From positions 541,501-605,500 of the forward strand of contig NZ_CP152052.1 in the NCBI RefSeq assembly GCF_038637725.1: 64,000 nucleotides of DNA. Reading direction: 5' to 3'. Source of the DNA: Psychrobacillus sp. FSL H8-0483. GTDB lineage: Bacteria; Bacillota; Bacilli; Bacillales_A; Planococcaceae. Positions within the stretch are counted from its first letter, which is position 1. Each line of letters begins with the position of its first letter. The notes beneath the pieces were generated by a model. It made no database searches. It was not told the origin of the DNA and saw only the letters and a list, made by a program, of their open reading frames with translations. A program made the position numbers and the translations under genes. This document shows positions 15,741 through 24,521 of the stretch, one piece after another.

Positions 15741-16418
15741 TTGAATAATATTATTCAAAGTCTTATAAAGGAAGTTGTTCGGGTAGAGGTTTCAGGGAAG
15801 AAACTAATTAATGGTACGGTTATTGACTCTGGTAGCGACGTAATTGTTCTATTTAACGGGATTAATTATGTGTATATTCCAGTAGACCATATACAACGTT
15901 TTGGAGTTTATGATGATAATGAAGAAGATATACAGGCTCCTTCAGAGTCTCCAAACATTACGGCATTAGAAAATGAAAAAGAGTTAACTTTTAGAGAGGT
16001 TCTTACACAAGCGCAAGGAATTTATGTTGAGATCTATGTAACAGATGGCCAGCCTCTTCACGGCTATATTATGAGTCTTATGAATGATTACTTTATATTC
16101 TATTCTCCTATTTATAAAACGATGTATATTTCTATAAAGCATCTAAAATGGCTTATTCCTTATTCTCAAAATGAAAGCCCATACGGCATGAACAACCAAA
16201 CTAACTTGGTACAATCGAATGGACAGTTATTAGCAAACACCTTTAAAGAACAAGTTGAAAAGTTTCAAAATTCAATCGTCGTGCTTAATATTGGCGGAGA
16301 TAAAAGTCATATCGGGAAAATAAATAATGTAGAAGAACAAATAGTTGAGATTAAAGGAGCAAGAACAAATTCTTATTATCTAAATCTGGATCATATTAAA
16401 ACTTTACACGAAGTGTAA
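15741..16418 (+). CDS. CotB-like protein, paralog 4 (three repeats)
   Basis: 225 residues if translation starts at TTG 15741, which has AAAAGGAGAGG 6 bases upstream. An earlier in-frame TTG at 15687 has only a weak site. Three copies of the CotB-like unit can be seen without the RGGPES signature: VRVEVSGKKLINGTVI with YVYIPVDHIQRF, VYVEIYVTDGQPLHGYIMS with MYISIKHLKWL, and VVLNIGGDKSHIGKI with SYYLNLDHIKTL. Each pairs a G-x-(I/V) strand with a YxxxxHIK segment, as in CotB. There is no charged tail. It is the last of the four-gene cluster. Confidence 0.65.
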   Translation: MNNIIQSLIKEVVRVEVSGKKLINGTVIDSGSDVIVLFNGINYVYIPVDHIQRFGVYDDNEEDIQAPSESPNITALENEKELTFREVLTQAQGIYVEIYVTDGQPLHGYIMSLMNDYFIFYSPIYKTMYISIKHLKWLIPYSQNESPYGMNNQTNLVQSNGQLLANTFKEQVEKFQNSIVVLNIGGDKSHIGKINNVEEQIVEIKGARTNSYYLNLDHIKTLHEV

Positions 16419-16689
16419 ACAAATTTGATAAAATTCCGCTCAGGATGCGATGGTTTTAGCGTGAACTGACAGTTCATCTAAGTTTAGCTATAGTTTATAA
16501 GAAGTGACCTACCATTTTGGCTGACGAGAAAATATCGACAGCCTATTTCCTTTGATTTGATTGACTAGCCCCAAATGAAAAAGAATGTTCGATTAGTTTG
16601 TCCATTTTATCCGATTAAAGAAAATAATACATAAAATGATTATTCATTCAGAAGCAAATGGGGCTGTCCAATAAGCCCATAAATTGAAG

Positions 16690-16728
16690 CAGGTGTAGAA
16701 AAACGAGTCTTTTTCTACACCTGTTTTT
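16690..16728 (+). terminator. Rho-independent terminator
   Basis: CAGGTGTAGAAAAA pairs with TTTTTCTACACCTG around a short loop and is followed by TTTTTT. It lies 270 bases after paralog 4, with no gene between. The 16419-16690 stretch shows nothing recognisable. Confidence 0.85.
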
Positions 16729-16766
16729 TGTATACTTTTTATTAAACTACTATTTTGTAGGCAATT

Positions 16767-16849
16767 GATTGTAGTGGAAGACGGCGACTCCAGCGGGAAT
16801 AGCAGATGTTTTCTGCACCGAAAGCGTCCGTCTGGAAAGGAAATCAATA
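16767..16849. repeat. GC-rich dispersed repeat, family R, copy 2 (short)
   Basis: GATTGTAGTGGAAGACGGCG, ACTCCAGCGGGA and CGAAAGCGTCCGTCTGGAAA, then GGAAATCAAT. The same blocks occur in the copies at 36217-36417 (reverse) and 45651-45840. The central part is deleted here. Confidence 0.65.
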
Positions 16850-17048
16850 CATTGGAAAAGGGACCATCTCTCAGTCACTATATGTTTTAGGGACAGCCGC
16901 TTTTTTGTCGTTTGCAAAATGTAAAATGCAGGTGAAATATTTATATTTATTCATAGCTAAGGACAGACATCTCGTTTCTTTACGATTTAAGCGAATATAC
17001 ATACAAGTAAACGGACAAACGATTATAAAGAGAGGAAATGGTATATGT

Positions 17049-18404
17049 ATGAGTTTACAGATTGGAATCGCCAGTTTGGTATTCCTAACGACTATGCTAA
17101 TTATATTTTGGAGGCCTAGAGGACTGAACGAAGCATGGCCTGCGGCAATTGGAGCAGTGATTATTTTACTAGCAGGGATTGTATCAAGAGCAGACATTAT
17201 GGACATCATCAGTAAAATTGGTGGGGCCTCTATAACGATTATGGCAACGATTGTCATGGCTGTAATATTAGAGAGTTTCGGATTTTTTAACTGGGCAGCT
17301 GCGAGGCTTGCAAATTTAGCGAAGGGTTCAGGCTATCGTCTTTATTGGTATATCCAGTTGCTATGTTTTTTAATGACTCTATTATTTAATAACGATGGGA
17401 GTATTTTAATAACTACCCCAATATTAATTCTGCTACTTAAAAACCTGCGACTAAAACCTCATCAACAAATTCCTTATTTGTTAAGTGGCGCACTAATTGC
17501 CACTGCTTCCAGTGCCCCAATTGGTGTAAGTAATATCGTTAACTTGATCGCACTAAATATCGTTCATATGTCCCTTTGGATGCATACAGCAATGATGTTT
17601 GTCCCCGCTACATTAGGTTTGTTGTTTATGTCTTACTTGATGTATATCGTAGTAAAGAAAAAACTGCCAAAAACATTGCCGGATTCAGCTATTGATATAG
17701 AAGAATCCTTTTTCACGCAAAATTTTCACCCTTTAAAAACGAAGATTTCTATAGAATCAAAACAGAAACGAACTAAATTTATGTTAAAGGTATTGCTGTT
17801 TGTCTTTATCATGCGTTGTCTACTTTTCGTTGCATCTTATATCAATGTCCCAATTGAAATCGTTGCAGTTCTTGGGTCAGTGGTCCTACTTTTATGGAGA
17901 TGGTACCATTTACGTACTAACCCAGTGGATATTTTGAAAAAGACGCCTTGGCACATTCTTATTTTTGCCTTCTCTATGTATGTGATTATATATGGCTTGA
18001 ATAATGTGGGACTTACGGCCTTGCTGGTACAATGGTTTGAACCAATCGTAAATCAAGGTTTATTCCAAGCTAGTTTTATCATGGGGGGATTAGTATCAGT
18101 ACTTTCTAACCTCTTTAATAATCACCCAGCACTAATGATTGGAACAATCACTTTAACCGAAATGGGGTTAGATCCAATCACATTGAAGACCATCTACCTT
18201 GCCAATATTATTGGTAGTGATATGGGTTCATTGCTGTTACCTATTGGGACCCTTGCTTCACTTATTTGGATGCATATTCTAAGGAAAAGTAAGATAAAAA
18301 TCACGTGGAAAGATTATTTAAGTGTAACGTTGATTGTCATACCAATAGCAACAATTGTAACGTTGACATTGTTATACTTTTGGGTGCAAATGGTATTTAC
18401 CTAA
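17049..18404 (+). CDS. ArsB/NhaD-type transporter (arsenite permease-like)
   Basis: 451 residues, about 11-12 membrane helices. The start at ATG 17049 follows AGAGGAAA; a long in-frame extension back to 16806 crosses a dispersed repeat and has no ribosome site. Motifs include FWRPRGLNEAWPAAIGAVI at the N-terminus, LLFNNDGSILITTPILILLL (the Ars[14 protein letters not shown] region), and ASSAPIGVSNIVNLIALNI. It resembles the ArsB-like protein at 57564-58862 throughout, but diverges in these motifs. No arsR, arsC or arsA gene is near. It may export arsenite or another anion; substrate uncertain. Confidence 0.75.
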   Translation: MSLQIGIASLVFLTTMLIIFWRPRGLNEAWPAAIGAVIILLAGIVSRADIMDIISKIGGASITIMATIVMAVILESFGFFNWAAARLANLAKGSGYRLYWYIQLLCFLMTLLFNNDGSILITTPILILLLKNLRLKPHQQIPYLLSGALIATASSAPIGVSNIVNLIALNIVHMSLWMHTAMMFVPATLGLLFMSYLMYIVVKKKLPKTLPDSAIDIEESFFTQNFHPLKTKISIESKQKRTKFMLKVLLFVFIMRCLLFVASYINVPIEIVAVLGSVVLLLWRWYHLRTNPVDILKKTPWHILIFAFSMYVIIYGLNNVGLTALLVQWFEPIVNQGLFQASFIMGGLVSVLSNLFNNHPALMIGTITLTEMGLDPITLKTIYLANIIGSDMGSLLLPIGTLASLIWMHILRKSKIKITWKDYLSVTLIVIPIATIVTLTLLYFWVQMVFT

Positions 18405-19173
18405 TAAACCACCTATTTACAAGATCCAAAATTGAGTGTATGGTTCCTTAATATTCCTTCGAAAAAGAATTATTTAAATACATGGGTAATGACGCAAGTT
18501 AAGAAGATTACTGTGTGAAGTTCACTTTATTAATTTAATGGGAATAATTAGTGTAGCAGGGAATCTTAAGGGTAAAATATTTCCTGCTATTATCTATTAG
18601 GAAAACTAATTCTTTTCCGGTTCAAGTTTATTAACGAAAAAAGAACCCATTTTAAAAACGTCTTATATCCTACTTGAAGAAACTAAAAAGATAGGATATT
18701 AAAGATGTAATTAAGATGGATCCATATGGTAATCATTACTTTAGAATATATTATTAAAAATTATCAACTTATATAGTTTCAACACTTCTGCATCTATTAG
18801 AATAGGGGCAAAGACCAGGGGGGATCCATATGTACGTCAGCTAAGTTCCTATGCCAACGTCCATAGAGCATATCTGTACAAGTTTATAAAAATTATATAA
18901 TGTATCTTTCATTTGAAAATATTTAATCGCATTGCTACCTACATATATACTCAAATTTTTAGAAAAGCAAAAGGAGCAGTCATGTAAACCATTTCTTTTT
19001 GTTTTGACTCTGTAAAAAAATAGTAAGAAAGGATTTTCTGTGTATTCTTATTTCCTGATTGTTCTTTGTATGTATATGATTATTTAATTGGAAATGATAC
19101 AACATAATTCGTTCTTCTATTAAATGTTTTATGTCTGCGTGAGGAAAAGCCTTTCCAACAACTTTATTAATAT
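18405..19173. other. Intergenic stretch without a supported gene
   Basis: About 770 AT-rich bases. At 18718-18756 a short frame reads MDPYGNHYFRIYY then stop, reminiscent of the last strand of VOC/glyoxalase domains (D-P-x-G-N). The sequence before it is broken by stops, so a decayed VOC gene is possible but weakly supported. A 73-residue minus-strand frame at 18980-19201 has no ribosome site or recognisable motif. Confidence 0.5.
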
Positions 19174-19209
19174 AAAAGGCATGTATAGAAAGACTGTACA
19201 TGCCTTTTT
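19174..19209 (+). terminator. Intrinsic terminator-like hairpin
   Basis: AAAAGGCATGTA pairs with TACATGCCTTTT around an 11-base loop and a T-run follows. No intact gene lies directly upstream on either strand, so it may be left over from a lost gene. Confidence 0.6.
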
Positions 19210-19292
19210 AGTAAGAGCTTGTTCTTACCAATTAGTATATGAAGGGAAGGATCTAGACTATAAACAAACCGCGGAATAAGGATAAATATAAA

Positions 19293-19319
19293 AAAAGAGG
19301 ATGTGAGTCATCCTCTTTC
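19293..19319. terminator. Terminator downstream of the AIM24-family gene
   Basis: AAAGAGGATG pairs with CATCCTCTTT with A- and T-runs on the flanks. It lies just after the minus-strand stop at 19332. Confidence 0.8.
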
Positions 19320-19331
19320 AAAATAAAAATA

Positions 19332-20129
19332 TTATTTCCCACCTAAAAGGTCAAATAGTCCACCAGCAATACTACCTTCTCCAGGAGATCCTCCGCCTAT
19401 AGTTTGTGGGGCAGCTGCGAACACACGACTTGCTAAACGGCTAAATGGTAGCGATTGAATCCATACAGTACCTGGTCCACGAAGAGTTGCGAAGAATAAC
19501 CCTTCCCCTCCAAATAATGCTGTTTTCACTCCTTTTACCATTTCGATATTGTAGTCTACATCTGAAGTCATCGCTACTAAACATCCAGTGTCCACTCGTA
19601 AAACCTCACCGGGTTGTAACTCTTTTTTATGAATAGTTCCACCTGCATGAACAAAAGCAAGGCCGTCTCCTTCAAGCTTTTGCATAATAAACCCTTCTCC
19701 ACCAAAAAATCCAGTGCCTAACTTACGTTGAAATTCAATTCCAACTGAAACACCTTTAGCAGCCGCTAAAAATGCATCTTTTTGACAAATAATTTTTCCG
19801 CGATATTCGCTTAGATCCATAGGAATTATTTTGCCTGGATATGGAGATGCAAAATAAACATGCTTCTTCCCGTTACCAGTATTTGTAAACGTAGTCATGA
19901 ATAAACTTTCCCCTGTTATCATACGTTTACCTGCACCCATTAATTTTCCCATTATGCCGCTACCGCCAGATTTGGAGCCATCACCAAAAATAGTTTCCAT
20001 ATCAATACCGTCTTCCATCATCATTAAGCTTCCTGCTTCAGCAACTACGGTTTCTTGTGGATCTAGTTCAATTTCTACAAATTGCATATCGTCTCCGTAT
20101 AATTTGTAATCTATTTCATGATTGTTCAT
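19332..20129 (-). CDS. AIM24 / TIGR00266 family protein
   Basis: 265 residues, ATG after TAGGAGG. The sequence is a chain of beta strands rich in Gly: [80 protein letters not shown] and [15 protein letters not shown]. This is the double-psi or tryptophan-RNA-binding-like barrel seen in AIM24/TIGR00266 proteins, including the typical MMMEDGI motif. A Gly-rich tail ([13 protein letters not shown]) ends it. Bacterial members have no settled function. It is a monocistronic gene divergent from the lysine-degradation operon. Confidence 0.85.
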   Translation of the reverse strand: MNNHEIDYKLYGDDMQFVEIELDPQETVVAEAGSLMMMEDGIDMETIFGDGSKSGGSGIMGKLMGAGKRMITGESLFMTTFTNTGNGKKHVYFASPYPGKIIPMDLSEYRGKIICQKDAFLAAAKGVSVGIEFQRKLGTGFFGGEGFIMQKLEGDGLAFVHAGGTIHKKELQPGEVLRVDTGCLVAMTSDVDYNIEMVKGVKTALFGGEGLFFATLRGPGTVWIQSLPFSRLASRVFAAAPQTIGGGSPGEGSIAGGLFDLLGGK

Positions 20130-20286
20130 TTTTACTTTCCTCCTAAATGTTTAATTAACTATTAATACGAAAAGCGAAGTGAAAAGTTTCACATATAAAT
20201 TTGTAAGATTTTAAAGGAATTCAAGCGCATGTATAGAATGTATTATTATGACGGAATTTTCAAACAAATGGAAAAGAGGTTAGAAA

Positions 20287-21765
20287 ATGAATTTAACTAA
20301 TTTTATTGATGGAAAGTGGCAAAACGACGAAGAGGCAACATACACAGGTGTTTATAATCCAGCGAACGGAGAACAGTTAGCAGAAGTTAGAATGTCCACA
20401 AAAGAGGATGTGGATCTAGCGGTTGCAGCAGCTGTTAAAGCACAAAAAAAATGGGCGTTAGTTCCAGCTCCTAAGCGAGCGGATTATTTATATGAAATTG
20501 GCAGACTAATGAGAGAGAAGAAGGAACATCTTGCACAAGTTCTTACAAAAGAAATGGGAAAGGTCATTGAAGAAGGTCGTGGAGAGGTGCAAGAAGGGAT
20601 AGATATGGCATTTTACATGGCAGGAGAGGGACGACGACTGTTCGGTGAAACGACTCCTTCTGAGCTTGCAGATAAATTTGCAATGAGTGTTCGCGCACCG
20701 ATAGGAGTAGTTGGACTCATTACTCCATGGAATTTCCCAGTGGCGATTGCTACATGGAAATCGTTTCCGGCAATCGTAGCAGGAAATGCATTTATTTGGA
20801 AACCAGCAACTGAAACGCCAATGATGGCATTTGAAATGGCGAAGATTTTTGAGGAGGCTGGGCTACCGGCAGGTGTTGCAAATATTGTATTTGGTTCCGG
20901 ATCAGAAGTAGGTACTGCCATGATAGAGCACCCAGAAGTGAAAGTTATTTCATTTACAGGTTCGACCGAAACAGGTAGTAAAGTAGCAGAGCTCGGAGGA
21001 AAACATTTAAAGAAAGTGTCACTTGAAATGGGTGGGAAAAACGCAGTTATTGTAATGGATGATGCAGACTTACCTCTTGCAGTGGAAGGTATATTGTGGA
21101 GCGCATTTGGGACAGCAGGTCAGCGCTGTACGGCATGTAGTCGTGTCATTGTGCATAAAGATGTAAAGAAGGATTTAGAAGAAATGCTTCTTGCACAAAT
21201 GGAGAAGCTCACGATTGGAGACGGGTTAGATGAATCGGTTAAAATCGGACCTGTTATTAATAAACAAGCATTAGAAAAGATTCACTCCTACACACTGATT
21301 GGAAAAGAAGAAGGAGCCAAACTTCTAACTGGTGGAAATATATTAGAAGAGGGGGATTTAGCAAACGGAAATTATTATGCACCCACTCTATTCACGGATG
21401 TCACACCACAGATGAGAATTGCACAAGAAGAAATATTTGGTCCAGTTGTATCTCTAATTGAAGTAGGTTCTCTAGAAGAAGCAATTGAAGTTAATAACGG
21501 AGTGAAATTTGGACTTTCTAGTTCGATTTTTTCGCGAGATGTAAATAAGATCTTCCGAGCACAGCGGGACCTAGATACTGGTATTGTCTATGTGAATGCT
21601 GGTACTACAGGAGCTGAAATCCACTTGCCATTTGGAGGAACAAAAGGAACGGGGAATGGACACCGAGATTCAGGAGTAGCAGCGCTCGATGTATATACAG
21701 AGTGGAAAAGTATTTACGTAGACTTTAGCGGGAAATTACAACGTGCACAAATAGATACAAAATAA
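20287..21765 (+). CDS. Aldehyde dehydrogenase, probably 2-aminoadipate-6-semialdehyde dehydrogenase
   Basis: 492 residues, the standard length for NAD(P)-dependent ALDHs. Motifs: [18 protein letters not shown] (catalytic Asn), [19 protein letters not shown] (cofactor loop), [11 protein letters not shown] (general-base Glu, about residue 247), and [15 protein letters not shown] with the nucleophile Cys at about residue 281. [13 protein letters not shown] follows. It is the first gene of an operon with a saccharopine-dehydrogenase-fold protein resembling lysine 6-dehydrogenase and an acyl-CoA dehydrogenase. The expected reaction is oxidation of allysine to 2-aminoadipate. The enzyme class is sure; the substrate is inferred from context. 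Confidence 0.85.
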   Translation: MNLTNFIDGKWQNDEEATYTGVYNPANGEQLAEVRMSTKEDVDLAVAAAVKAQKKWALVPAPKRADYLYEIGRLMREKKEHLAQVLTKEMGKVIEEGRGEVQEGIDMAFYMAGEGRRLFGETTPSELADKFAMSVRAPIGVVGLITPWNFPVAIATWKSFPAIVAGNAFIWKPATETPMMAFEMAKIFEEAGLPAGVANIVFGSGSEVGTAMIEHPEVKVISFTGSTETGSKVAELGGKHLKKVSLEMGGKNAVIVMDDADLPLAVEGILWSAFGTAGQRCTACSRVIVHKDVKKDLEEMLLAQMEKLTIGDGLDESVKIGPVINKQALEKIHSYTLIGKEEGAKLLTGGNILEEGDLANGNYYAPTLFTDVTPQMRIAQEEIFGPVVSLIEVGSLEEAIEVNNGVKFGLSSSIFSRDVNKIFRAQRDLDTGIVYVNAGTTGAEIHLPFGGTKGTGNGHRDSGVAALDVYTEWKSIYVDFSGKLQRAQIDTK

Positions 21766-21781
21766 TAGGGGGGATACCAAC

Positions 21782-23098
21782 ATGAAAGTAGCAGTATTAG
21801 GTGCAGGATTAATGGGGAAAGAAGCAGCTCGAGATTTAATATTAAGTCCTAATGTAGAAAAGGTTTTATTATGCGATTTAGATGTTGGACAAGCAAATAT
21901 GTTTAAAGAAAAAATGCAAAATGCAAAGATTGAAGTTTTAAGATTAGATGCAAATGATGATGAAAATATACTTCAGATAATGAGAAAAGTGGATGTTGTG
22001 ATTAATGCATTATTTTATTCCTTCAATGAAAAGGTTGCGCGTCTAGCGGTAGAGGCTGGGGTGCATTCCATTGATCTAGGGGGCCATATTGGTGGCGCGA
22101 CAGATGCAGTTCTCGCACTTAATGATAAGGCGAAAGAAAGAGGAATTACACTTATTCCAGATTTAGGAGTAGCACCTGGAATGATTAATATTTTAGCGGG
22201 TTACGGTGCAAGTAAGCTGGACGAACTAACAAGCATTCGTTTATTCGTTGGTGGAATTCCAATAGAGCCTGAAGGAGTATTCAAATACAATATCGTTTTT
22301 TCGCTAGAAGGGGTGTTTGATCATTATACAGATCCTTCCCATGTCATCCGAAATGGTCAGTTACAAGAAGTGGAGTCACTGACGGAAGTAGAACCTATCT
22401 ACTTTGACAATTACGGAGAGTTAGAGGCTTTTCATACAGCTGGAGGTACGTCTACACTATCTAAATCATTTTCACATGTTGAAACACTCGAATACAAAAC
22501 AATACGCTATAAAGGGCATGCGGATAAATTTAAATTGCTCGTGGATTTAGGTTTAACGAATAAAAACAAAGTTGTTAAGGCAGAAGGAATATTTGTAAAA
22601 GTACGAGACGTATTAAAAGAGGTACTTACTCCACAATTGTTACTTGGTGATAAAGAAGATGCAGTTCTGCTTCGAGTAATCGTGGCAGGGAAAAAGGATG
22701 GAGCAAGCACCACATATACGTATGAATTGGCAACAAAAAAAGATCCATTTTCTGGAGTTACAGCGATGGCTCGAGCAACAGCTAATACTATTTCAGTAGT
22801 TGCACAAATGATTGGAAATGGTGTTATTAGTAGTCGTGGTGTTTTTGCTCCTGAGCTCATCGTCCCTGGAGATCTATATATTAAAGAAATGGCTGCAAGA
22901 GGAGTTTTAATAAAAGAAAGTATTAAAATAAAAGAGAATGATGAATTAAAAGAAATTGATATAAAAGAAAGTATTGAAATAAAAGAGAGTGATGAAATAA
23001 AAGAAAGTATTGAAATAAGTGAAAGTGATGAACAAAAAGAAATTGAAGAAATAAAAGAAATTGAAAAAATAAAAGAAACTGTAGCAAGAGGTGAGTAA
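21782..23098 (+). CDS. Lysine 6-dehydrogenase-like protein with repetitive charged tail
   Basis: 438 residues, ATG after GGGGGG. The N-terminal Rossmann motif is [17 protein letters not shown]. Motifs of saccharopine-dehydrogenase-fold enzymes follow: [52 protein letters not shown] and RLFVGGIP. It resembles lysine 6-dehydrogenase of Geobacillus (about 385 residues), which converts lysine to allysine. The last 60 residues (from about 377) are an added low-complexity tail of Ile-Lys-Glu-Ser/Asp-Glu units that I would not expect in the family. The stop is 2 bases before the acyl-CoA dehydrogenase start, and the ribosome site for that gene lies at the end of this one. Confidence 0.78.
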   Translation: MKVAVLGAGLMGKEAARDLILSPNVEKVLLCDLDVGQANMFKEKMQNAKIEVLRLDANDDENILQIMRKVDVVINALFYSFNEKVARLAVEAGVHSIDLGGHIGGATDAVLALNDKAKERGITLIPDLGVAPGMINILAGYGASKLDELTSIRLFVGGIPIEPEGVFKYNIVFSLEGVFDHYTDPSHVIRNGQLQEVESLTEVEPIYFDNYGELEAFHTAGGTSTLSKSFSHVETLEYKTIRYKGHADKFKLLVDLGLTNKNKVVKAEGIFVKVRDVLKEVLTPQLLLGDKEDAVLLRVIVAGKKDGASTTYTYELATKKDPFSGVTAMARATANTISVVAQMIGNGVISSRGVFAPELIVPGDLYIKEMAARGVLIKESIKIKENDELKEIDIKESIEIKESDEIKESIEISESDEQKEIEEIKEIEKIKETVARGE

Positions 23099-23100
23099 AG

Positions 23101-24294
23101 ATGAATTTTGAATTCTCAGAGGAACAAGTGCTTCTCCGCAAAACAGTTCGGCAGTTTGTAGATAATGAAATTATCCCAAATATTGCTGAATGGGAGCAAC
23201 AAGGAGCATTTGATCCAGCGATATGGAAACAACTAGCGGATCTTGGATTAATGGGAGTTTGCGTGCCAGAGAAGTATGGCGGAAGTGGCATGGACTACAA
23301 TTCACTTGCCATTGTATGCGAAGAATTAGAACGGGGAGATACTGCTTTTCGAACGGCAGTTTCCGTTCATACTGGACTAAATTCGATGACATTAATGCAG
23401 TGGGCCACAGAAGAGCAGAAGCAAAAATATTTAATTTCTCAAGCAAAAGGAGAAAAAATTGGAGCTTTTGGATTAACCGAACCAGGGGCGGGATCAGACG
23501 TTGCTGCGATGTCCACAACAGCAGTACTCGATGACGAAGACTATGTTATTAATGGACAAAAAACATGGATATCTTTATGTGACGCTGCTGATCACTTTAT
23601 TGTTTTTGCTTATACTGATAAGTCCAAGAAGCATCATGGAATCAGTGCTTTTATCGTGGAGCGGACGTTTGAGGGCTTCTCTTCTAAAGCAATTAAAGGT
23701 AAATACGGTATTAAATCAGGAAATACAGGCGAGATATTCTTTGAAAATATGCGAGTACCTAAAGAAAATCTTCTTGGAAAAGAAGGAGATGGCTTTAAAA
23801 TCGCTATGTCTGCACTAGATAATGGACGGTTTACGGTAGCAGCAGGAGCAGCAGGTCTTTCGCTAGCATGCTTAGAAGCAAGCGTAAAATATTGCCATGA
23901 ACGAGAAACGTTTGGTAAAGAAATTGGCAAACATCAGTTAGTGCAGCAAATGATTGCGAAAATGGAAGCAGGTCTTCAAATGAGTCGCTTACTCGTTTAT
24001 CGTGTAGGTGAATTAAAAAATAAAGGCGTTCGCAATACACGAGAAACATCACTTGCGAAGTGGCAAGCATGTGATTTTGCAAACAAAGCTGCAGATGATG
24101 CAGTCCAAATTCATGGTGCCTATGGCTATTCAGATGATTATCCAGTGGCAAGATATTTGCGAAATTCTAAAGCACCAGTTATATATGAAGGAACGCGAGA
24201 AATTCATACGATTATGCAAGCCGAATATGTACTTGGCTACCGAGTGGATAAAACGCTCTCTCATATGTTACCTAAATGGCCATTTGAAGAGTAA
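23101..24294 (+). CDS. Acyl-CoA dehydrogenase, possibly glutaryl-CoA dehydrogenase
   Basis: 397 residues. Family signatures: GAFGLTEPGAGSDVAAMSTT, YVINGQKTWISL, MSALDNGRFTVAAGAAGLS, FGKEIGKHQLVQQMIAKM, and near the end QIHGAYGYSDDYPVARYLRN. The catalytic Glu is in YEGTREIHT at about residue 363. It follows the lysine dehydrogenase homolog by 2 bases and is third in the operon. In lysine breakdown through 2-aminoadipate and glutaryl-CoA, such an enzyme would form crotonyl-CoA. Substrate choice cannot be read from sequence, and short-chain acyl-CoA remains an alternative. A terminator follows at 24298. Confidence 0.85.
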   Translation: MNFEFSEEQVLLRKTVRQFVDNEIIPNIAEWEQQGAFDPAIWKQLADLGLMGVCVPEKYGGSGMDYNSLAIVCEELERGDTAFRTAVSVHTGLNSMTLMQWATEEQKQKYLISQAKGEKIGAFGLTEPGAGSDVAAMSTTAVLDDEDYVINGQKTWISLCDAADHFIVFAYTDKSKKHHGISAFIVERTFEGFSSKAIKGKYGIKSGNTGEIFFENMRVPKENLLGKEGDGFKIAMSALDNGRFTVAAGAAGLSLACLEASVKYCHERETFGKEIGKHQLVQQMIAKMEAGLQMSRLLVYRVGELKNKGVRNTRETSLAKWQACDFANKAADDAVQIHGAYGYSDDYPVARYLRNSKAPVIYEGTREIHTIMQAEYVLGYRVDKTLSHMLPKWPFEE

Positions 24295-24297
24295 TTG

Positions 24298-24340
24298 AAA
24301 AAGGTTTTCTTGAGTAAAGACTCGGGAAAACCTTTTTTAT
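24298..24340 (+). terminator. Terminator of the lysine-degradation operon
   Basis: AAAAAGGTTTTC pairs with GAAAACCTTTTTT, with a second short stem GAGT/ACTC in the loop. It follows the stop codon directly. Confidence 0.85.
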
Positions 24341-24521
24341 TTGTAAAATGAGCTTTTTTTATTCATGTGAATTTTTTAGCTGTTTCCTGTTAAGATATCA
24401 GATCTCTAGTATTGCTAAATAGTTTGTACATATTTTTTCTAATTTTATATAATACCTAGTGAAACCTATTGGATAATTTTGAGTCTAATGGTATAACAAT
24501 GTAATAGAGAGGGTGTTTTAA

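Noticed and set aside
16806-17048. N-terminal extension of the ArsB-like protein by 81 residues
   Set aside because: The extension crosses a dispersed repeat and has no ribosome site; ATG 17049 begins the conserved part.
18980-19201. 73-residue minus-strand ORF
   Set aside because: No ribosome site, no motif, and it runs into a terminator-like hairpin at its start.
22507-23291. Minus-strand ORFs of 115-122 codons at 22.5-23.3 kb
   Set aside because: Antisense shadows of the lysine dehydrogenase homolog and the acyl-CoA dehydrogenase, without start signals.
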